DNA of 64,000 nt from Myxococcota bacterium (GTDB lineage: Bacteria; Myxococcota; B64-G9), in contig JAKLGA010000022.1 in assembly GCA_022710975.1 (NCBI GenBank), forward strand, positions 20,658 through 84,657. The letters are read 5' to 3'. Below, one piece after another: positions 17,357 to 26,160 of the stretch. A model generated the notes under the pieces. The model saw nothing but the letters and a program-made list of their open reading frames with translations. It was not told where the DNA came from and made no database searches. Made by a program: the position numbers and the translations under genes. Position 1 is the first letter of the stretch, and each line of letters opens with the position of its first letter.

Positions 17357-20128
17357 ATGAACGCGAGCTGGAGGTGGACCTGGTCGTACGTCTTGGCCCT
17401 TTGCGCCGCCTGCCAGGGCTGTGATCCGGCCGACCGGATGCCGCTGCTGTGCGATACCACGGAGGACTGCGCCCCCGGCTGGACCTGCCTCCAGTCGCGC
17501 TGCGTGTTCGTCGAGTGCGAGCAGGACGCGGATTGCGGCGCGGACGAGCGCTGCGTGGGCTTCACCTGCCAGGCGGAGCAGCCGTGCACCGGCGACGGCG
17601 ACTGCCCCGGCGGCGCGCGCTGCGTCCAGGCCATCTGCACCTGCGTGTCCCACGATCGCCAGGCCTGCCAGGGCGACGAGGTGTGGTGGTACGACTCCTG
17701 CGGCCAGGCGGAGTCCCTGGTCGCAGCCTGCCCCGAGGGGTGCACGGACGGCCAGTGCGACGGCTGCACGCCGGACTGCGGCGCGCGCGAGTGCGGCCCG
17801 GATCCGGTCTGCGCGCAGAGCTGCGGCGGGTGCCAGGCTGGCGAGGAGTGCAGCCCGATGGGCCAGTGCCAGGCGGTGTGCGTGCCCGACTGCACCGGCC
17901 TCGCGTGCGGCCCCGACCCGGTCTGCGGCCAGAGCTGCGGCGCGTGCCTGGCGGGTGAGGAGTGCAGCCCCGCGGGACAGTGCCAGCCGGCCTGCGTGCC
18001 CGACTGCGCCGGCCTCGCGTGCGGCCCCGACCCGGTCTGCGGCCAGAGCTGCGGCCAGTGCCCCGCCGGGGAGAGCTGCAACCTGACGGGTCAGTGCTCG
18101 GCCGGCTGCCCGCTGGGAGAGGTCCGCTGCACCCAGGACGGCTTCGGTTTCCAGGCCTGCGGGCCCGACCCGCAGGACTCCACGCGCAACTCCTGGGGCC
18201 CGCGCGTGCCCTGTCCGCCCGACGTGGCCTGCGAGGAGCCGGGCGGTCGGTGCCAGCTCGAGGGCTGCCTCCAGGCGGAGGTCGTGCTGCTGCTCGACCG
18301 CTCCTCCAGCATGACCGCCTCGGGGGCCTGGGACTGGGTCCAGCCGGCGTTCCTGGAGGCCATCGGCCAGCGCGCCGCGGTGAACGCGCTCGGCTTTCGC
18401 GAGTTCCCCGGCCCGGGCGGCGGCTGCTCGACGGGCGTCGTCCTGGCCCCGGCCCTGGACAGCGCCTCGGCCATCGCCCAGGCCATCCACGAGCCCACCG
18501 CCGACTCGGCCACCCCGCTGGCCGCGGCGCTGCGCGGCTTCCTGGACCGCTACGGGGACCCGAACCCGGGCCAGGCCGTGGTGCTGCTGACCGACGGGGC
18601 CGAGACCTGCGACACGCCCCTGGAGGCGATCTCCGCGGCCGCCGAACTGCTCCGGGCCGGCGTACGGGTGTACGCCATCGGCGTCACCACCAGCGCCGAC
18701 CTCACCTTGCTCGACCAGCTGGCCGCGGCCGGCGGCACGGGCCAGGCGCGCCTGGTGCGCAACGCCGGCGAGCTCGTCCAGGCCATCGAGGCCGCCTTCG
18801 ACGCCCTCGAGGCCTGCTTGTGCCTGGCCGGCGCCGAGCGTTGCCTGGCGGGCACCCAGTTCCAGTGCGCCCCGGACGAGCGCTCCTGGCAGCCGGTGCT
18901 CGCGTGCGAGCAGGGCTGCCTGGACGACCGGCACTGCCGCGGCGCGATGGTCGCGGTGCCCGCGGGCCCGGTGCTGATGGGCAGCGATCCGGGCATCGGG
19001 GACGCGGACGAGCAACCCCAGCGCACGGTCCAGGTGAGCGCCTTCGAGCTCGATCTGCTCGAGGTGACCAACGCGGAATACCAATCCTGCGTCCAGGCGG
19101 GGGCCTGCAGCCCGCCCGCGGACACCGCCTCGCGCACCCGCCAGGACTACTACGCGGCGGAGGCCTTCGCCGACTTCCCGGTGATCCACGTCGGCTGGCT
19201 CCAGGCCAAGCAGTTCTGCCTGTGGGCCGGCAAGCGCCTGCCCTCCGAGGCTGAGTGGGAGCGGGCCGCGCGCGGTGACGCGCCCGACGAGCGCACCTAC
19301 CCCTGGGGCGAGGCGTCTCCGACCTGCGCGCTCGCGACCTACGCCGCGTGCGCCAGCGACACAGAGGCGGTCGGCAGCCACCCTGAAGGCCGATCGCCGT
19401 TCGGCGTCCACGACATGGCCGGCAACGTGTACGAATGGCTCGAGGACTGGTACCAGGACGTCTACGATCCGGCCGGGCTCGACGATCCGCTCGGCCCGGA
19501 CACTGGCTCGCTGCGGGTGGCCCGCGGTGGGGCCTGGAACAGCGACCCGCTCTACATCCGGGTGGCCAACCGGGCGGCGCGCGACCCTGCCGAGATCGAG
19601 GACAACCGCGGCGTGCGCTGTGCGCGGAGCCCGGCCGCCGCCGACCACGACCGGGACGGGCTGAGCCCGCATGCCGGCGACTGCGACGACGGCGATCCCG
19701 CGACCCACCCGGGCGCCGGCGAGGTCTGCCTGGACGGACTGGACAACGACTGCGACGGCGAGACCGACACCGACTGTGTCGGCCCGCTGGTGCTGGAGAA
19801 CGCGACCGACCTGCCCATCCCGGACACCAGCACCTGGGTGTCCTCCACCCTGGTGTCCCAGGACGACCGCGTGCTCGCTGGGGCACGCGTGTACCTCGAG
19901 GTGGTGCACCCCTACGTGGGCGACCTGCAGATCGAGCTGCGCCACCCGGACGGCACCGTGGTGAGCCTGTGGAACAACGCGGGCGCGGAGGCCGACGACA
20001 TCTACCGGGAGTTCGACCTGCCCAGCCTGGTCGGCAAGCCCGCCCTGGGCACCTGGACCCTTCGCCTCATCGACACCGCCACGCCGGACGCCGGCACCCT
20101 CGATCTGTGGCGGCTGACCTTGGAGTGA
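17357..20128 (+). CDS. Multidomain surface protein: Cys-rich repeats, VWA, FGE-like, MopE motif, P domain
   Basis: A 923-residue exported protein. A short signal with several Cys (LCAACQGC) suggests a lipoprotein. Cys-rich units follow, including three tandem ~37-residue repeats (nt ~17764-18090; GPDPVCGQSCG motif). Then a von Willebrand A domain with the MIDAS start DRSSS (Asp314), a formylglycine-generating/SUMF1-like domain (~530-755; VTNAEY, LPSEAEWERAARG, MAGNVYEWLEDWY, RGGAWN), a MopE-type metal motif (DCDDGDPATHPGAGEVC...GLDNDCDG) at ~773-808, and a C-terminal P/Homo-B domain as in proprotein convertases (~810-922). No active-site Cys pair typical of true FGE is evident, so binding rather than catalysis is likely. 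The start at 17357 has GGAGGGAG upstream. Confidence 0.8.
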   Translation: MNASWRWTWSYVLALCAACQGCDPADRMPLLCDTTEDCAPGWTCLQSRCVFVECEQDADCGADERCVGFTCQAEQPCTGDGDCPGGARCVQAICTCVSHDRQACQGDEVWWYDSCGQAESLVAACPEGCTDGQCDGCTPDCGARECGPDPVCAQSCGGCQAGEECSPMGQCQAVCVPDCTGLACGPDPVCGQSCGACLAGEECSPAGQCQPACVPDCAGLACGPDPVCGQSCGQCPAGESCNLTGQCSAGCPLGEVRCTQDGFGFQACGPDPQDSTRNSWGPRVPCPPDVACEEPGGRCQLEGCLQAEVVLLLDRSSSMTASGAWDWVQPAFLEAIGQRAAVNALGFREFPGPGGGCSTGVVLAPALDSASAIAQAIHEPTADSATPLAAALRGFLDRYGDPNPGQAVVLLTDGAETCDTPLEAISAAAELLRAGVRVYAIGVTTSADLTLLDQLAAAGGTGQARLVRNAGELVQAIEAAFDALEACLCLAGAERCLAGTQFQCAPDERSWQPVLACEQGCLDDRHCRGAMVAVPAGPVLMGSDPGIGDADEQPQRTVQVSAFELDLLEVTNAEYQSCVQAGACSPPADTASRTRQDYYAAEAFADFPVIHVGWLQAKQFCLWAGKRLPSEAEWERAARGDAPDERTYPWGEASPTCALATYAACASDTEAVGSHPEGRSPFGVHDMAGNVYEWLEDWYQDVYDPAGLDDPLGPDTGSLRVARGGAWNSDPLYIRVANRAARDPAEIEDNRGVRCARSPAAADHDRDGLSPHAGDCDDGDPATHPGAGEVCLDGLDNDCDGETDTDCVGPLVLENATDLPIPDTSTWVSSTLVSQDDRVLAGARVYLEVVHPYVGDLQIELRHPDGTVVSLWNNAGAEADDIYREFDLPSLVGKPALGTWTLRLIDTATPDAGTLDLWRLTLE

Positions 20129-20134
20129 GCCCCC

Positions 20135-23131
20135 TCAGCGTCCCGGGACCGGAGTGGCCGGATCGCCCAGCAGGTGGTAGGCGCGCGCCATGTCTCGCTC
20201 CGCGGGCGAGCCCGCGGCCAGGCTGGCCAGGGCGGCCTGGAACACCTGTCCCAGGCTGCCCGCGCGCTCGCGCGCCAGCCCGCAGGCCAGCGCGAGCGAC
20301 AGCCTGCGCAGCGCGGACGGATCGCTCAGGGTCGCGGCCGCGGTGGCCGCCAGCGCGCCCCCCGCGGGGTTGCGCACGAAGCCCCAGGCCAGCGACTCGG
20401 CCCAGGGCCCGACGAAGGCCCCGTCGAAGCAGGTGAAGGACAGCAGCACGAAGGGCCGCGCGTTGCGCAGGCCCGCAGCCAGCGCGAGATCGGCCATCAT
20501 CGGGCTCGAGGACCAGCCCGACAGGAAGGCGTGCCCGAAGTACAGCAGCGCGTCCAGGCCGGCCTCCGCCTCCGCCGCCAGGGCGGCCCGGGGCTCGGCC
20601 AGGCCGGACTTGAACACCTTGACCGGCGTGGCCCCGTCCGGGCCGCACTCCCGCCACAGCTCCCAGGCCAGTGCCTGGTACAGCTCGGTGGGCTCGCTCG
20701 CGCCGGGCTCCCGGTCGTCGGCGGCGAGCCCCCAGCGCCCGGTGGGCGCGCTGGCCCCGGACAGGGCGCGCTCGAGCTTGTCCACAAGCGCCTCGGCCTC
20801 AGCCAGGCTCTGCACCGGCAGTCGGCCGAGCGCCAGGCGCGGGCTGACCCCGTCCGGACCGGCCGCGTACCAGCCGTCGCTCGGGGACTCGTAGCCGAAG
20901 GCCCCCAGCCGGGCGAACGGCGCGGGCAGGAAGTCGGGCGGGCTGCCGTCCAGGAAGCCACGCGGATCCACGGTGGCGCCGCCGAGCAGCAGGGCGTAGC
21001 GCGGCGCGCGCGACCAGGACGTGAGGGCCGTGTCGAGCAGCACGCGGATGCCCTCCGGACCGGGCCGGCCGAAGGAGAAGCAGTCGTAGGCCTCCCGGGT
21101 GGTCACCACCCTCACCGCCAGCCCGCGGGCGGCGTGCAGCCCGGCCAGGCGCTGGGCCGCCGCCAGGAAGTCCGGGTGGGTGATCAGCAGGTAGTCGGCG
21201 CCGAGGGCCGGATCGCGCAGCGCACAGCTCGCCGCGGGCGGCAGGGCCCCGGGGGTCCCGGCCGCGCCGCTGGCCACGGCCAGGTAGCGACGGGGCGGGG
21301 CCGCGGGGTCGCCCGGGTCCGCGAAACGCAGCACCCCCGTGCCGTCCGCGCCCGGCCCCACGGCGGCCCCGCGCAGCTCGACCGGGCGCAGCGGATCGCT
21401 CACCTCCACGAGCCGCGCCCCGGCCACGCCCAGGCCCGTCAGCTCCAGGCAGCTCCCCGGGCGGGCGCTGAGCTCGAGCACCCCGGCCACGGCGCGCAGC
21501 CGCCGCGCGTGCAGCACCCCCAGCCCGTCGGCGAACACGCCGTCCCACGCCCCGTCCGGCGGCAGCGCGAGGTCCAGGCGGTTGCCGCGCTCGGCCAGGC
21601 ACCCGGCCGGGACCGGCACCACCAGCTCGCTGAGCGCGTCGCCGCCCCAGGCCGCCTCGCCCAGGTCGCAGGCACCGAGGGTGAGCAGCAGCCGGTGCGG
21701 CCCCGCACCCAGTCCGGCCACCCGCAGCGCGAGCTCGCCGGCGCCCGGCTGCAGCCCGGGCAGGTCGAACTCCAGGCTCAGCGGGTAGCCCGGGAAGGCC
21801 GAGCCCCAGAAGAACGGATCCTCTCCGGGCGCGGCCACGTAGTACTCGCGCTCCCGCTCGATCCACACCTGCTCGGTCAGCGCGCCCGCGGGCTTCGCGC
21901 AGGCGCCGTCCACGCCGCGGGCGGGCATGGCCAGGGGACGCCCGGGCGCGGCCCGCACCACCTCCAGCTCGGCGTGGCGGTCCCGCGACGGCGCGCCGAC
22001 GAACACGAGCCCGTCCCCGTCGCGCAGCACCGGGACCGCGCCGCTGGCACGCGTCAGGGCGGTGTTCTGCGCGGACAGCCCGAGCGCCGCGAGCTGGGCG
22101 CCCCCGAGCCGCAGCAGGCCGGCCTGCGGCACCGCGAGCTGGGCCACCTCGCCCGAGGCCAGTCGCGGCCGCCGGACGCGCGGGGCGCGCGGGGGTTCCA
22201 CGCGGGTGGCGGCGCGCGGGGACGCGAGCGAGGCGCGGCTGGCGCCTGCCACCACCGGCGGGTGCCGGTGACGCGCGCCCCCGATCTCCACGTCCTCGAG
22301 CAGGTAGGTGTCTCCGGTCCGGCCCTCGGGGTCGAGGTACCGGTAGAGCCGGCCGACGGGCGCGTCGATCAGCCCGGGCACGGGCGCCGCGGTCAGCCGC
22401 ACCGGCCGGCCGCCCGGCGAGGCGCGCAGCAGGTGGAAGCCGGCGTTCCTGCGCTCGCTGGCCGTGACCCAGGTGAGCTCGACCCCGCCCGGGGCGGGCG
22501 CGGCCTGGAGCGCCAGCAGGCGGACCGCCAGGGGCTCGATGCCGTCGCCCTGGGTGCCGTCGTAGATGAGCATGCCGTCGCTGGCGTCCCCGGGCTCTGG
22601 GGAATACTCGACGTTGTTCGGGTGACCGGTCACGGCGAAGGACACCCCGAAGGTGTCCGCGCCGTGGGTCAGGCCGAGGAGCGAATAGGGGATGCCCGCC
22701 TCGAGGCGGTCGCCCGCGGCGGTGGACTGGCTGAAGGTGCCGACCAGGGCGCCGGTGCCGTCGAAGACCTGCTGCTCGGTCAGCTCGATGGCCCGATCCG
22801 CCGCGCCGTCGGTCCGCCCGTCCCCGTCGATGTCCAGGTAGAGCCACACGTCCACGTCGTGGTTGCCGATGTTGTAGTTGAAGGTATTGAAGAAGTCGAC
22901 GCCCACGAAGAGGTTCCCGTCGGAGCCCGAGGCGTTGTTGTTGGTCAGGCGGAGCTCCTGGATGTCGGCGTAGGGCGGCGGGTTGTCGCCGCCGACGTCC
23001 TGGAAACCCCAGCAGTCCGCGGGCCAGTCGCCGAAGCTGCCGTCCACCACGATGTTCGCGTCGGCCGCCCCGTCGAGGGGCCAGGCCACGGCCGCCAGCA
23101 GGGACAAGGACGCGACCAGGATTCTGGACAT
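20135..23131 (-). CDS. C25-family (gingipain-like) secreted cysteine protease
   Basis: A 998-residue exported protease. Signal peptide ~1-24 (GAADA/NI). The first ~170 residues (VVDGSFGDWPAD...) resemble CBM9/DOMON-like beta-sandwich modules. The middle is beta-rich. The C-terminal third is a Peptidase C25 domain: DYLLITHPDF, the Rossmann-like GIRVLLDTAL and LLLGGATVDP segments, then the catalytic His867 in LLYFGHAFLSGW and Cys901 in LLSFTCFDGAF. C25 enzymes cleave after Arg or Lys in Porphyromonas; specificity here is unknown. No MYXO-CTERM or other anchor follows the catalytic domain. The start at 23131 has GGAGG upstream; the frame is open further upstream but without coding character. Six bases separate it from the convergent VWA gene. 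Confidence 0.8.
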   Translation of the reverse strand: MSRILVASLSLLAAVAWPLDGAADANIVVDGSFGDWPADCWGFQDVGGDNPPPYADIQELRLTNNNASGSDGNLFVGVDFFNTFNYNIGNHDVDVWLYLDIDGDGRTDGAADRAIELTEQQVFDGTGALVGTFSQSTAAGDRLEAGIPYSLLGLTHGADTFGVSFAVTGHPNNVEYSPEPGDASDGMLIYDGTQGDGIEPLAVRLLALQAAPAPGGVELTWVTASERRNAGFHLLRASPGGRPVRLTAAPVPGLIDAPVGRLYRYLDPEGRTGDTYLLEDVEIGGARHRHPPVVAGASRASLASPRAATRVEPPRAPRVRRPRLASGEVAQLAVPQAGLLRLGGAQLAALGLSAQNTALTRASGAVPVLRDGDGLVFVGAPSRDRHAELEVVRAAPGRPLAMPARGVDGACAKPAGALTEQVWIEREREYYVAAPGEDPFFWGSAFPGYPLSLEFDLPGLQPGAGELALRVAGLGAGPHRLLLTLGACDLGEAAWGGDALSELVVPVPAGCLAERGNRLDLALPPDGAWDGVFADGLGVLHARRLRAVAGVLELSARPGSCLELTGLGVAGARLVEVSDPLRPVELRGAAVGPGADGTGVLRFADPGDPAAPPRRYLAVASGAAGTPGALPPAASCALRDPALGADYLLITHPDFLAAAQRLAGLHAARGLAVRVVTTREAYDCFSFGRPGPEGIRVLLDTALTSWSRAPRYALLLGGATVDPRGFLDGSPPDFLPAPFARLGAFGYESPSDGWYAAGPDGVSPRLALGRLPVQSLAEAEALVDKLERALSGASAPTGRWGLAADDREPGASEPTELYQALAWELWRECGPDGATPVKVFKSGLAEPRAALAAEAEAGLDALLYFGHAFLSGWSSSPMMADLALAAGLRNARPFVLLSFTCFDGAFVGPWAESLAWGFVRNPAGGALAATAAATLSDPSALRRLSLALACGLARERAGSLGQVFQAALASLAAGSPAERDMARAYHLLGDPATPVPGR

Positions 23132-23223
23132 GATCCTACCTCCGTCCCCGGGACCGACAAAGGATAGCACAGGGCGGGTAAATGCGAAACCCTCGACATT
23201 TCGCCAGCCTCTCGGCGCCGAGG

Positions 23224-23253
23224 TTGACCCGGAGGGCTCCCTCCGGCTAGCAT
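23224..23253 (+). promoter_or_regulatory. Promoter of the RiPP-like cluster, probably leaderless
   Basis: TTGACC, 18 bases, TAGCAT, then only six bases to the first ATG (23260), with no ribosome-binding site. The transcript would start at or next to the ATG. The spacer holds the palindrome GGAGGG-CT-CCCTCC (a perfect dyad), a possible operator. Confidence 0.4.
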
Positions 23254-23259
23254 TCCGCC

Positions 23260-23562
23260 ATGGCGTCGCCGCGTTACCGCAAGACCGGGGCCATGGCTGC
23301 CCGCAAGATCCTGGACGAGGTGGTGCTGATCCCCATCCGCACCGACACCCGCGAGACGCTGGGCGCGTACCACCTGAACCGCACGGCGTCGGTGCTGTGG
23401 GAGAGCCTCGAGCGCGAGGCCAGCCTGGACGATCTGGTGACGGCCCTGTGTACCCGTTTTCAGGTAGAGGCGCCCCAGGCCCGCGCCGACGCCGAGGGTT
23501 TCGTCCAAGAGATGCTGCGGATCGGGGCGCTCGAGGCAGGGGCCGAGGCCGGCCCCGCATGA
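23260..23562 (+). CDS. PqqD-like RiPP recognition protein
   Basis: A 100-residue PqqD-family protein: winged-helix RiPP recognition element that binds a leader peptide and presents it to a radical SAM enzyme. Family traits are the early RYRKTGAMAARKILDEVVLIPI, the HLNRTASVLWESL segment (compare the LNxxxxxxW motif) and the LDDLVTALCTRFQV helix. It overlaps the radical SAM gene by four bases (ATGA), so they are translationally coupled. The first ATG is kept as the start because the family's N-terminal strand begins there; no ribosome-binding site is seen. Confidence 0.9.
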   Translation: MASPRYRKTGAMAARKILDEVVLIPIRTDTRETLGAYHLNRTASVLWESLEREASLDDLVTALCTRFQVEAPQARADAEGFVQEMLRIGALEAGAEAGPA

Positions 23563-24614
23563 CGCTCTGCCGCGAAGAGCACGCCTGGCTCGGCCGGCAC
23601 CTGACGCGCAAGCTGGCCGGCGTGCGCTTCCCGCTCAGCGGCACGTTCGAGCTGACCCACCGCTGCAATTTCGGCTGCGCGCACTGCTACCTCGGCGGGC
23701 GCCGCGCGGGCGGGCCCGAGCTGCCCACGGGGGCGGTCCGCGCCCTGCTCGCGCAGCTGGCCGAGGCCGGCTGCCTCAGCCTGGCCCTGACGGGCGGCGA
23801 GCCCCTGCTGCGCGAGGACTTCGCCGAGGTGTGGACCGCGGCGCACCGGCTCGGCTTCATGCTGAGCCTGTTCACCAACGGCAGCCTGCTCGACGCGGGG
23901 ACCGTGGCCCTGCTCGCCGACCACCCCCCGCGCGTGGTCGAGGTGAGCCTGTACGGCGCGGACCCGGAGAGCCAGGCCGCGGTGAGCGGGGACGGAGGGG
24001 CGTTCCGCGAGGTCCTGGCCGGGATCGACCGGCTGCTCGCCCGCGGCGTGCAGGTGGTGTTGAAGGCCGTCCTGCTCGCGCCGCTGGCCGGCAAGCTCGA
24101 CGCGCTGCGCGCGCTGGGGCGAGCGCGGGGGCTCGAGGTCCGGCTGGACCCGGGGGTCAACCGGACCCTGGACCGGGACGATGGACCGACCCGGCTGCGG
24201 ATCGCCGCGGCCGAGGCCGCGGACGCGGAGCTCGCCGACCCGGGCCGCTGCGCGAAGGTCCGGGCCTACGATCAGGCCTGGCAAGCGCAGCCCGTTGCAG
24301 CTCGAATCGCGCCCTGCGCCGCCGGGTTCCACGCCTTCAACCTGGGCCCGGCGGGCCAGCTCATGGCCTGCATGCTGCACCGCGTCCCCGCCTTCGACGC
24401 GGCGGGGCTCGGCTTCGCTGCGGCCTGGCGAGGGCTCGGCGCCCTGGGCCGCCTGGCGTTCGCGCCGTCCTCCATCTGCGCCACCTGCAGCCTCGGCCAC
24501 CTGTGTGGCTACTGCCCCGCGGTGGAGGCGCTCGGAGAGGAACCCGAGTACCATTGCGAAGTTGCGCGCCAGCGCAAGCGCGTGCTAGAATCGGACCCGG
24601 CCGGTGGGAAATAG
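23559..24614 (+). CDS. Radical SAM/SPASM peptide-modifying enzyme
   Basis: A 351-residue radical SAM enzyme. The [4Fe-4S]-SAM cluster motif CNFGCAHC lies near residues 33-40, followed by the GGEPLL motif (ALTGGEPLLRED). A SPASM-type region closes the protein with cysteines in the pattern seen in peptide-maturing enzymes (APCAAGFHAFNL, ACMLHR, then ICATCSLGHLCGYCPA and a last Cys). Such enzymes form thioether, C-C or other crosslinks in precursor peptides. Together with the adjacent PqqD-like protein and Cys-containing peptide, this strongly suggests RiPP maturation. The bond formed cannot be predicted. Confidence 0.9.
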   Translation: MTLCREEHAWLGRHLTRKLAGVRFPLSGTFELTHRCNFGCAHCYLGGRRAGGPELPTGAVRALLAQLAEAGCLSLALTGGEPLLREDFAEVWTAAHRLGFMLSLFTNGSLLDAGTVALLADHPPRVVEVSLYGADPESQAAVSGDGGAFREVLAGIDRLLARGVQVVLKAVLLAPLAGKLDALRALGRARGLEVRLDPGVNRTLDRDDGPTRLRIAAAEAADAELADPGRCAKVRAYDQAWQAQPVAARIAPCAAGFHAFNLGPAGQLMACMLHRVPAFDAAGLGFAAAWRGLGALGRLAFAPSSICATCSLGHLCGYCPAVEALGEEPEYHCEVARQRKRVLESDPAGGK

Positions 24615-24637
24615 CCGGATTCAGGAGTCGGAACCCG

Positions 24638-24832
24638 GTGAAACCAGGACAGGATCAGAAGCCAGCCGAACCGTCCCACGACAGGCCCGCCGAGGGGCGT
24701 GAGGCCTACGAGCCTCCCGTCATCCGGCACGTCGAGATCGCCATCCAGGAAGCCATCATGAGCATCTGCAAGGGCGGCACGAGCGCCGGTCCCTTCGGCC
24801 CCGGATGCGGTTGCCGCGGAGGCGGGAGCTGA
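24638..24832 (+). CDS. Candidate RiPP precursor peptide (Cys/Gly-rich core)
   Basis: A 64-residue peptide with a GTG start 23 bases after the radical SAM gene; AGGAG lies about ten bases upstream. Residues 1-23 are charged and Pro-rich. A leader-like stretch follows, YEPPVIRHVEIAIQEAIMSI (24-43), with the Tyr-x-Pro-Pro-x-Ile and acidic/hydrophobic pattern typical of radical SAM precursors. The core holds three cysteines at 44, 57 and 59, CKGGTSAGPFGPGCGC, and ends in Arg plus a Gly/Ser tail. It is flanked by a PqqD-like protein and radical SAM enzyme on one side and a kinase and peptidase on the other. The peptide's role and final structure are unknown. The identification rests on size, composition and position. 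Confidence 0.8.
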   Translation: MKPGQDQKPAEPSHDRPAEGREAYEPPVIRHVEIAIQEAIMSICKGGTSAGPFGPGCGCRGGGS

Positions 24833-25686
24833 GCCCCAGACTCGTCCTGGGTGGATTCCAGCTCGAGCTGCAGGGGGAGGCCGTCCACCCCCTGCCCGCG
24901 CGCTTGCGCCCGTTCCAGACCCGGGGCGGCGATCCGCAGCTCACCTGCGAGGGGGAGCTCGGCCCGGTGGCCGCGCCGGGCTCCGACGGGGACGAGATCC
25001 TGGCCGACCCCGGCGGGGTGTGGGTGCTCCACCGCTGGGGCGGGGAGCTGCACCTGACCCTGCGGCTGGGCGGACCGGGCGGCAAGGCCTACCAGCGCCT
25101 GTCGCTGGGGCCAGACCTCATGGCGGCCCGGGCCAGGCTGGACCCCAGCCTGCTCCAGGACCGGCCGCCCTTCGCCCTGCGCGAGCCGCTCCTGGAGCTG
25201 TGGCTGTCCCTGCTGCTGTTCTCGGGCCACGGCCTGCTGCTCCACGCGACGGGGCTGCTCACCCCGCAGGGCGTGCTCGCCTGCGCGGGTCCCTCGGGAG
25301 CCGGCAAGAGCACGCTGGCGGGCCTGTTCGCCCAGGCCGGTGCGGGCACCCTGCTGACCGACGACCGGCTGATCCTCAGGCCCGAGGGCGAGGACTTCCG
25401 CGCCTGGGGCTCCCCCTGGCACGGCACGGCGGGCTGCGCCTCGCCCGCCTCCGGGCGGCTCGCCGGCCTGTACGTCCTGGAGAAGGCCGGGCGGGCCGAG
25501 CGCCTGCCGCTCGGCGCCGCCGAGGCGGCCATGCACCTGGCGGCCAACTGCTTCCGTGGGGCCTGGCCGCCCGAGGGCGCGCGCCACGTGCTGGAGACCT
25601 GCGCGCGGCTGGCCGAGCGCCTGCCGTGCTACCGGCTGCGGTTCACCCGGCAGCCCGCGACCCTCGCCGCGCTGGGGCTCGGGTGA
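24805..25686 (+). CDS. HprK-like (PEP carboxykinase-fold) kinase of the RiPP-like cluster
   Basis: A 293-residue protein related to HPr kinase in its second half: Walker A GPSGAGKST near residues 162-170, then an acidic TDDRLIL (Walker B-like) and the GSPWHGT segment. Such HprK-like proteins recur in lasso, mycofactocin-type and other RiPP clusters, where some phosphorylate the peptide. The N-terminal half is unassigned. The only in-frame ATG (24805) overlaps the precursor by 28 bases, so translation may begin there or at a nearby TTG/CTG. It overlaps the next gene by four bases. Confidence 0.8.
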   Translation: MRLPRRRELSPRLVLGGFQLELQGEAVHPLPARLRPFQTRGGDPQLTCEGELGPVAAPGSDGDEILADPGGVWVLHRWGGELHLTLRLGGPGGKAYQRLSLGPDLMAARARLDPSLLQDRPPFALREPLLELWLSLLLFSGHGLLLHATGLLTPQGVLACAGPSGAGKSTLAGLFAQAGAGTLLTDDRLILRPEGEDFRAWGSPWHGTAGCASPASGRLAGLYVLEKAGRAERLPLGAAEAAMHLAANCFRGAWPPEGARHVLETCARLAERLPCYRLRFTRQPATLAALGLG

Positions 25687-26123
25687 GCGGCATGCAGCGC
25701 TTCTGCCTGGCGCCCGTGGACCTGGCCGAGCTGTCCCGCGAGGTGACGGGGCGGGGTGGGAGCCTCGAGGTCGAGGTGCACGGCCACAGCATGCTGCCCT
25801 CCATCGCGGACGGGGAGCGGGTGCGGCTGGGGCCGCTCGGCCAGGCGGGGCCCCGCCCCGGCCAGGTGCTGCTCGTGTGCCAGGATGGCCGCGCCTGCCT
25901 GCACCGCTACCTGGGGCAGACCGCCGGACCGCGGGGCCCGTGGCTGCTGCTGGCCGGCGACAACCAGACCGGCCCGCCCGAGCGCCTGGAGCCGGAGGCG
26001 GCGGTGGCCCGGGTGGTCGCGGTCCACCGCGGCGTCCGGCTGCTGCTCCAGCCGCGGCGGCTCCTGCGCTTGCTGCTCCGGGGGATCCTGGGAATCAATC
26101 CTTGCGTTCGCGCGCGCATCTGA
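25683..26123 (+). CDS. S24/S26-like signal-peptidase fold protein
   Basis: A 146-residue protein with the signal-peptidase/LexA-type fold. The Ser box VHGHSMLPSI has Ser36 as the putative nucleophile; a Ser-His type site is completed by His74 in ACLHRYLG, as in archaeal/ER signal peptidases, in place of the bacterial Lys. The strand LLLAGDNQTGPPERLEPEAAVARVV gives the conserved GDN and Asp-like region. The C-terminus is basic and hydrophobic and could be a membrane contact, but there is no N-terminal transmembrane helix. It overlaps the kinase stop (GTGA). It may process the precursor or only resemble a peptidase. Confidence 0.75.
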   Translation: MSGMQRFCLAPVDLAELSREVTGRGGSLEVEVHGHSMLPSIADGERVRLGPLGQAGPRPGQVLLVCQDGRACLHRYLGQTAGPRGPWLLLAGDNQTGPPERLEPEAAVARVVAVHRGVRLLLQPRRLLRLLLRGILGINPCVRARI

Positions 26124-26160
26124 GACAATACGCCTCGGCAGTCCCGACACAGGAGCGAGC

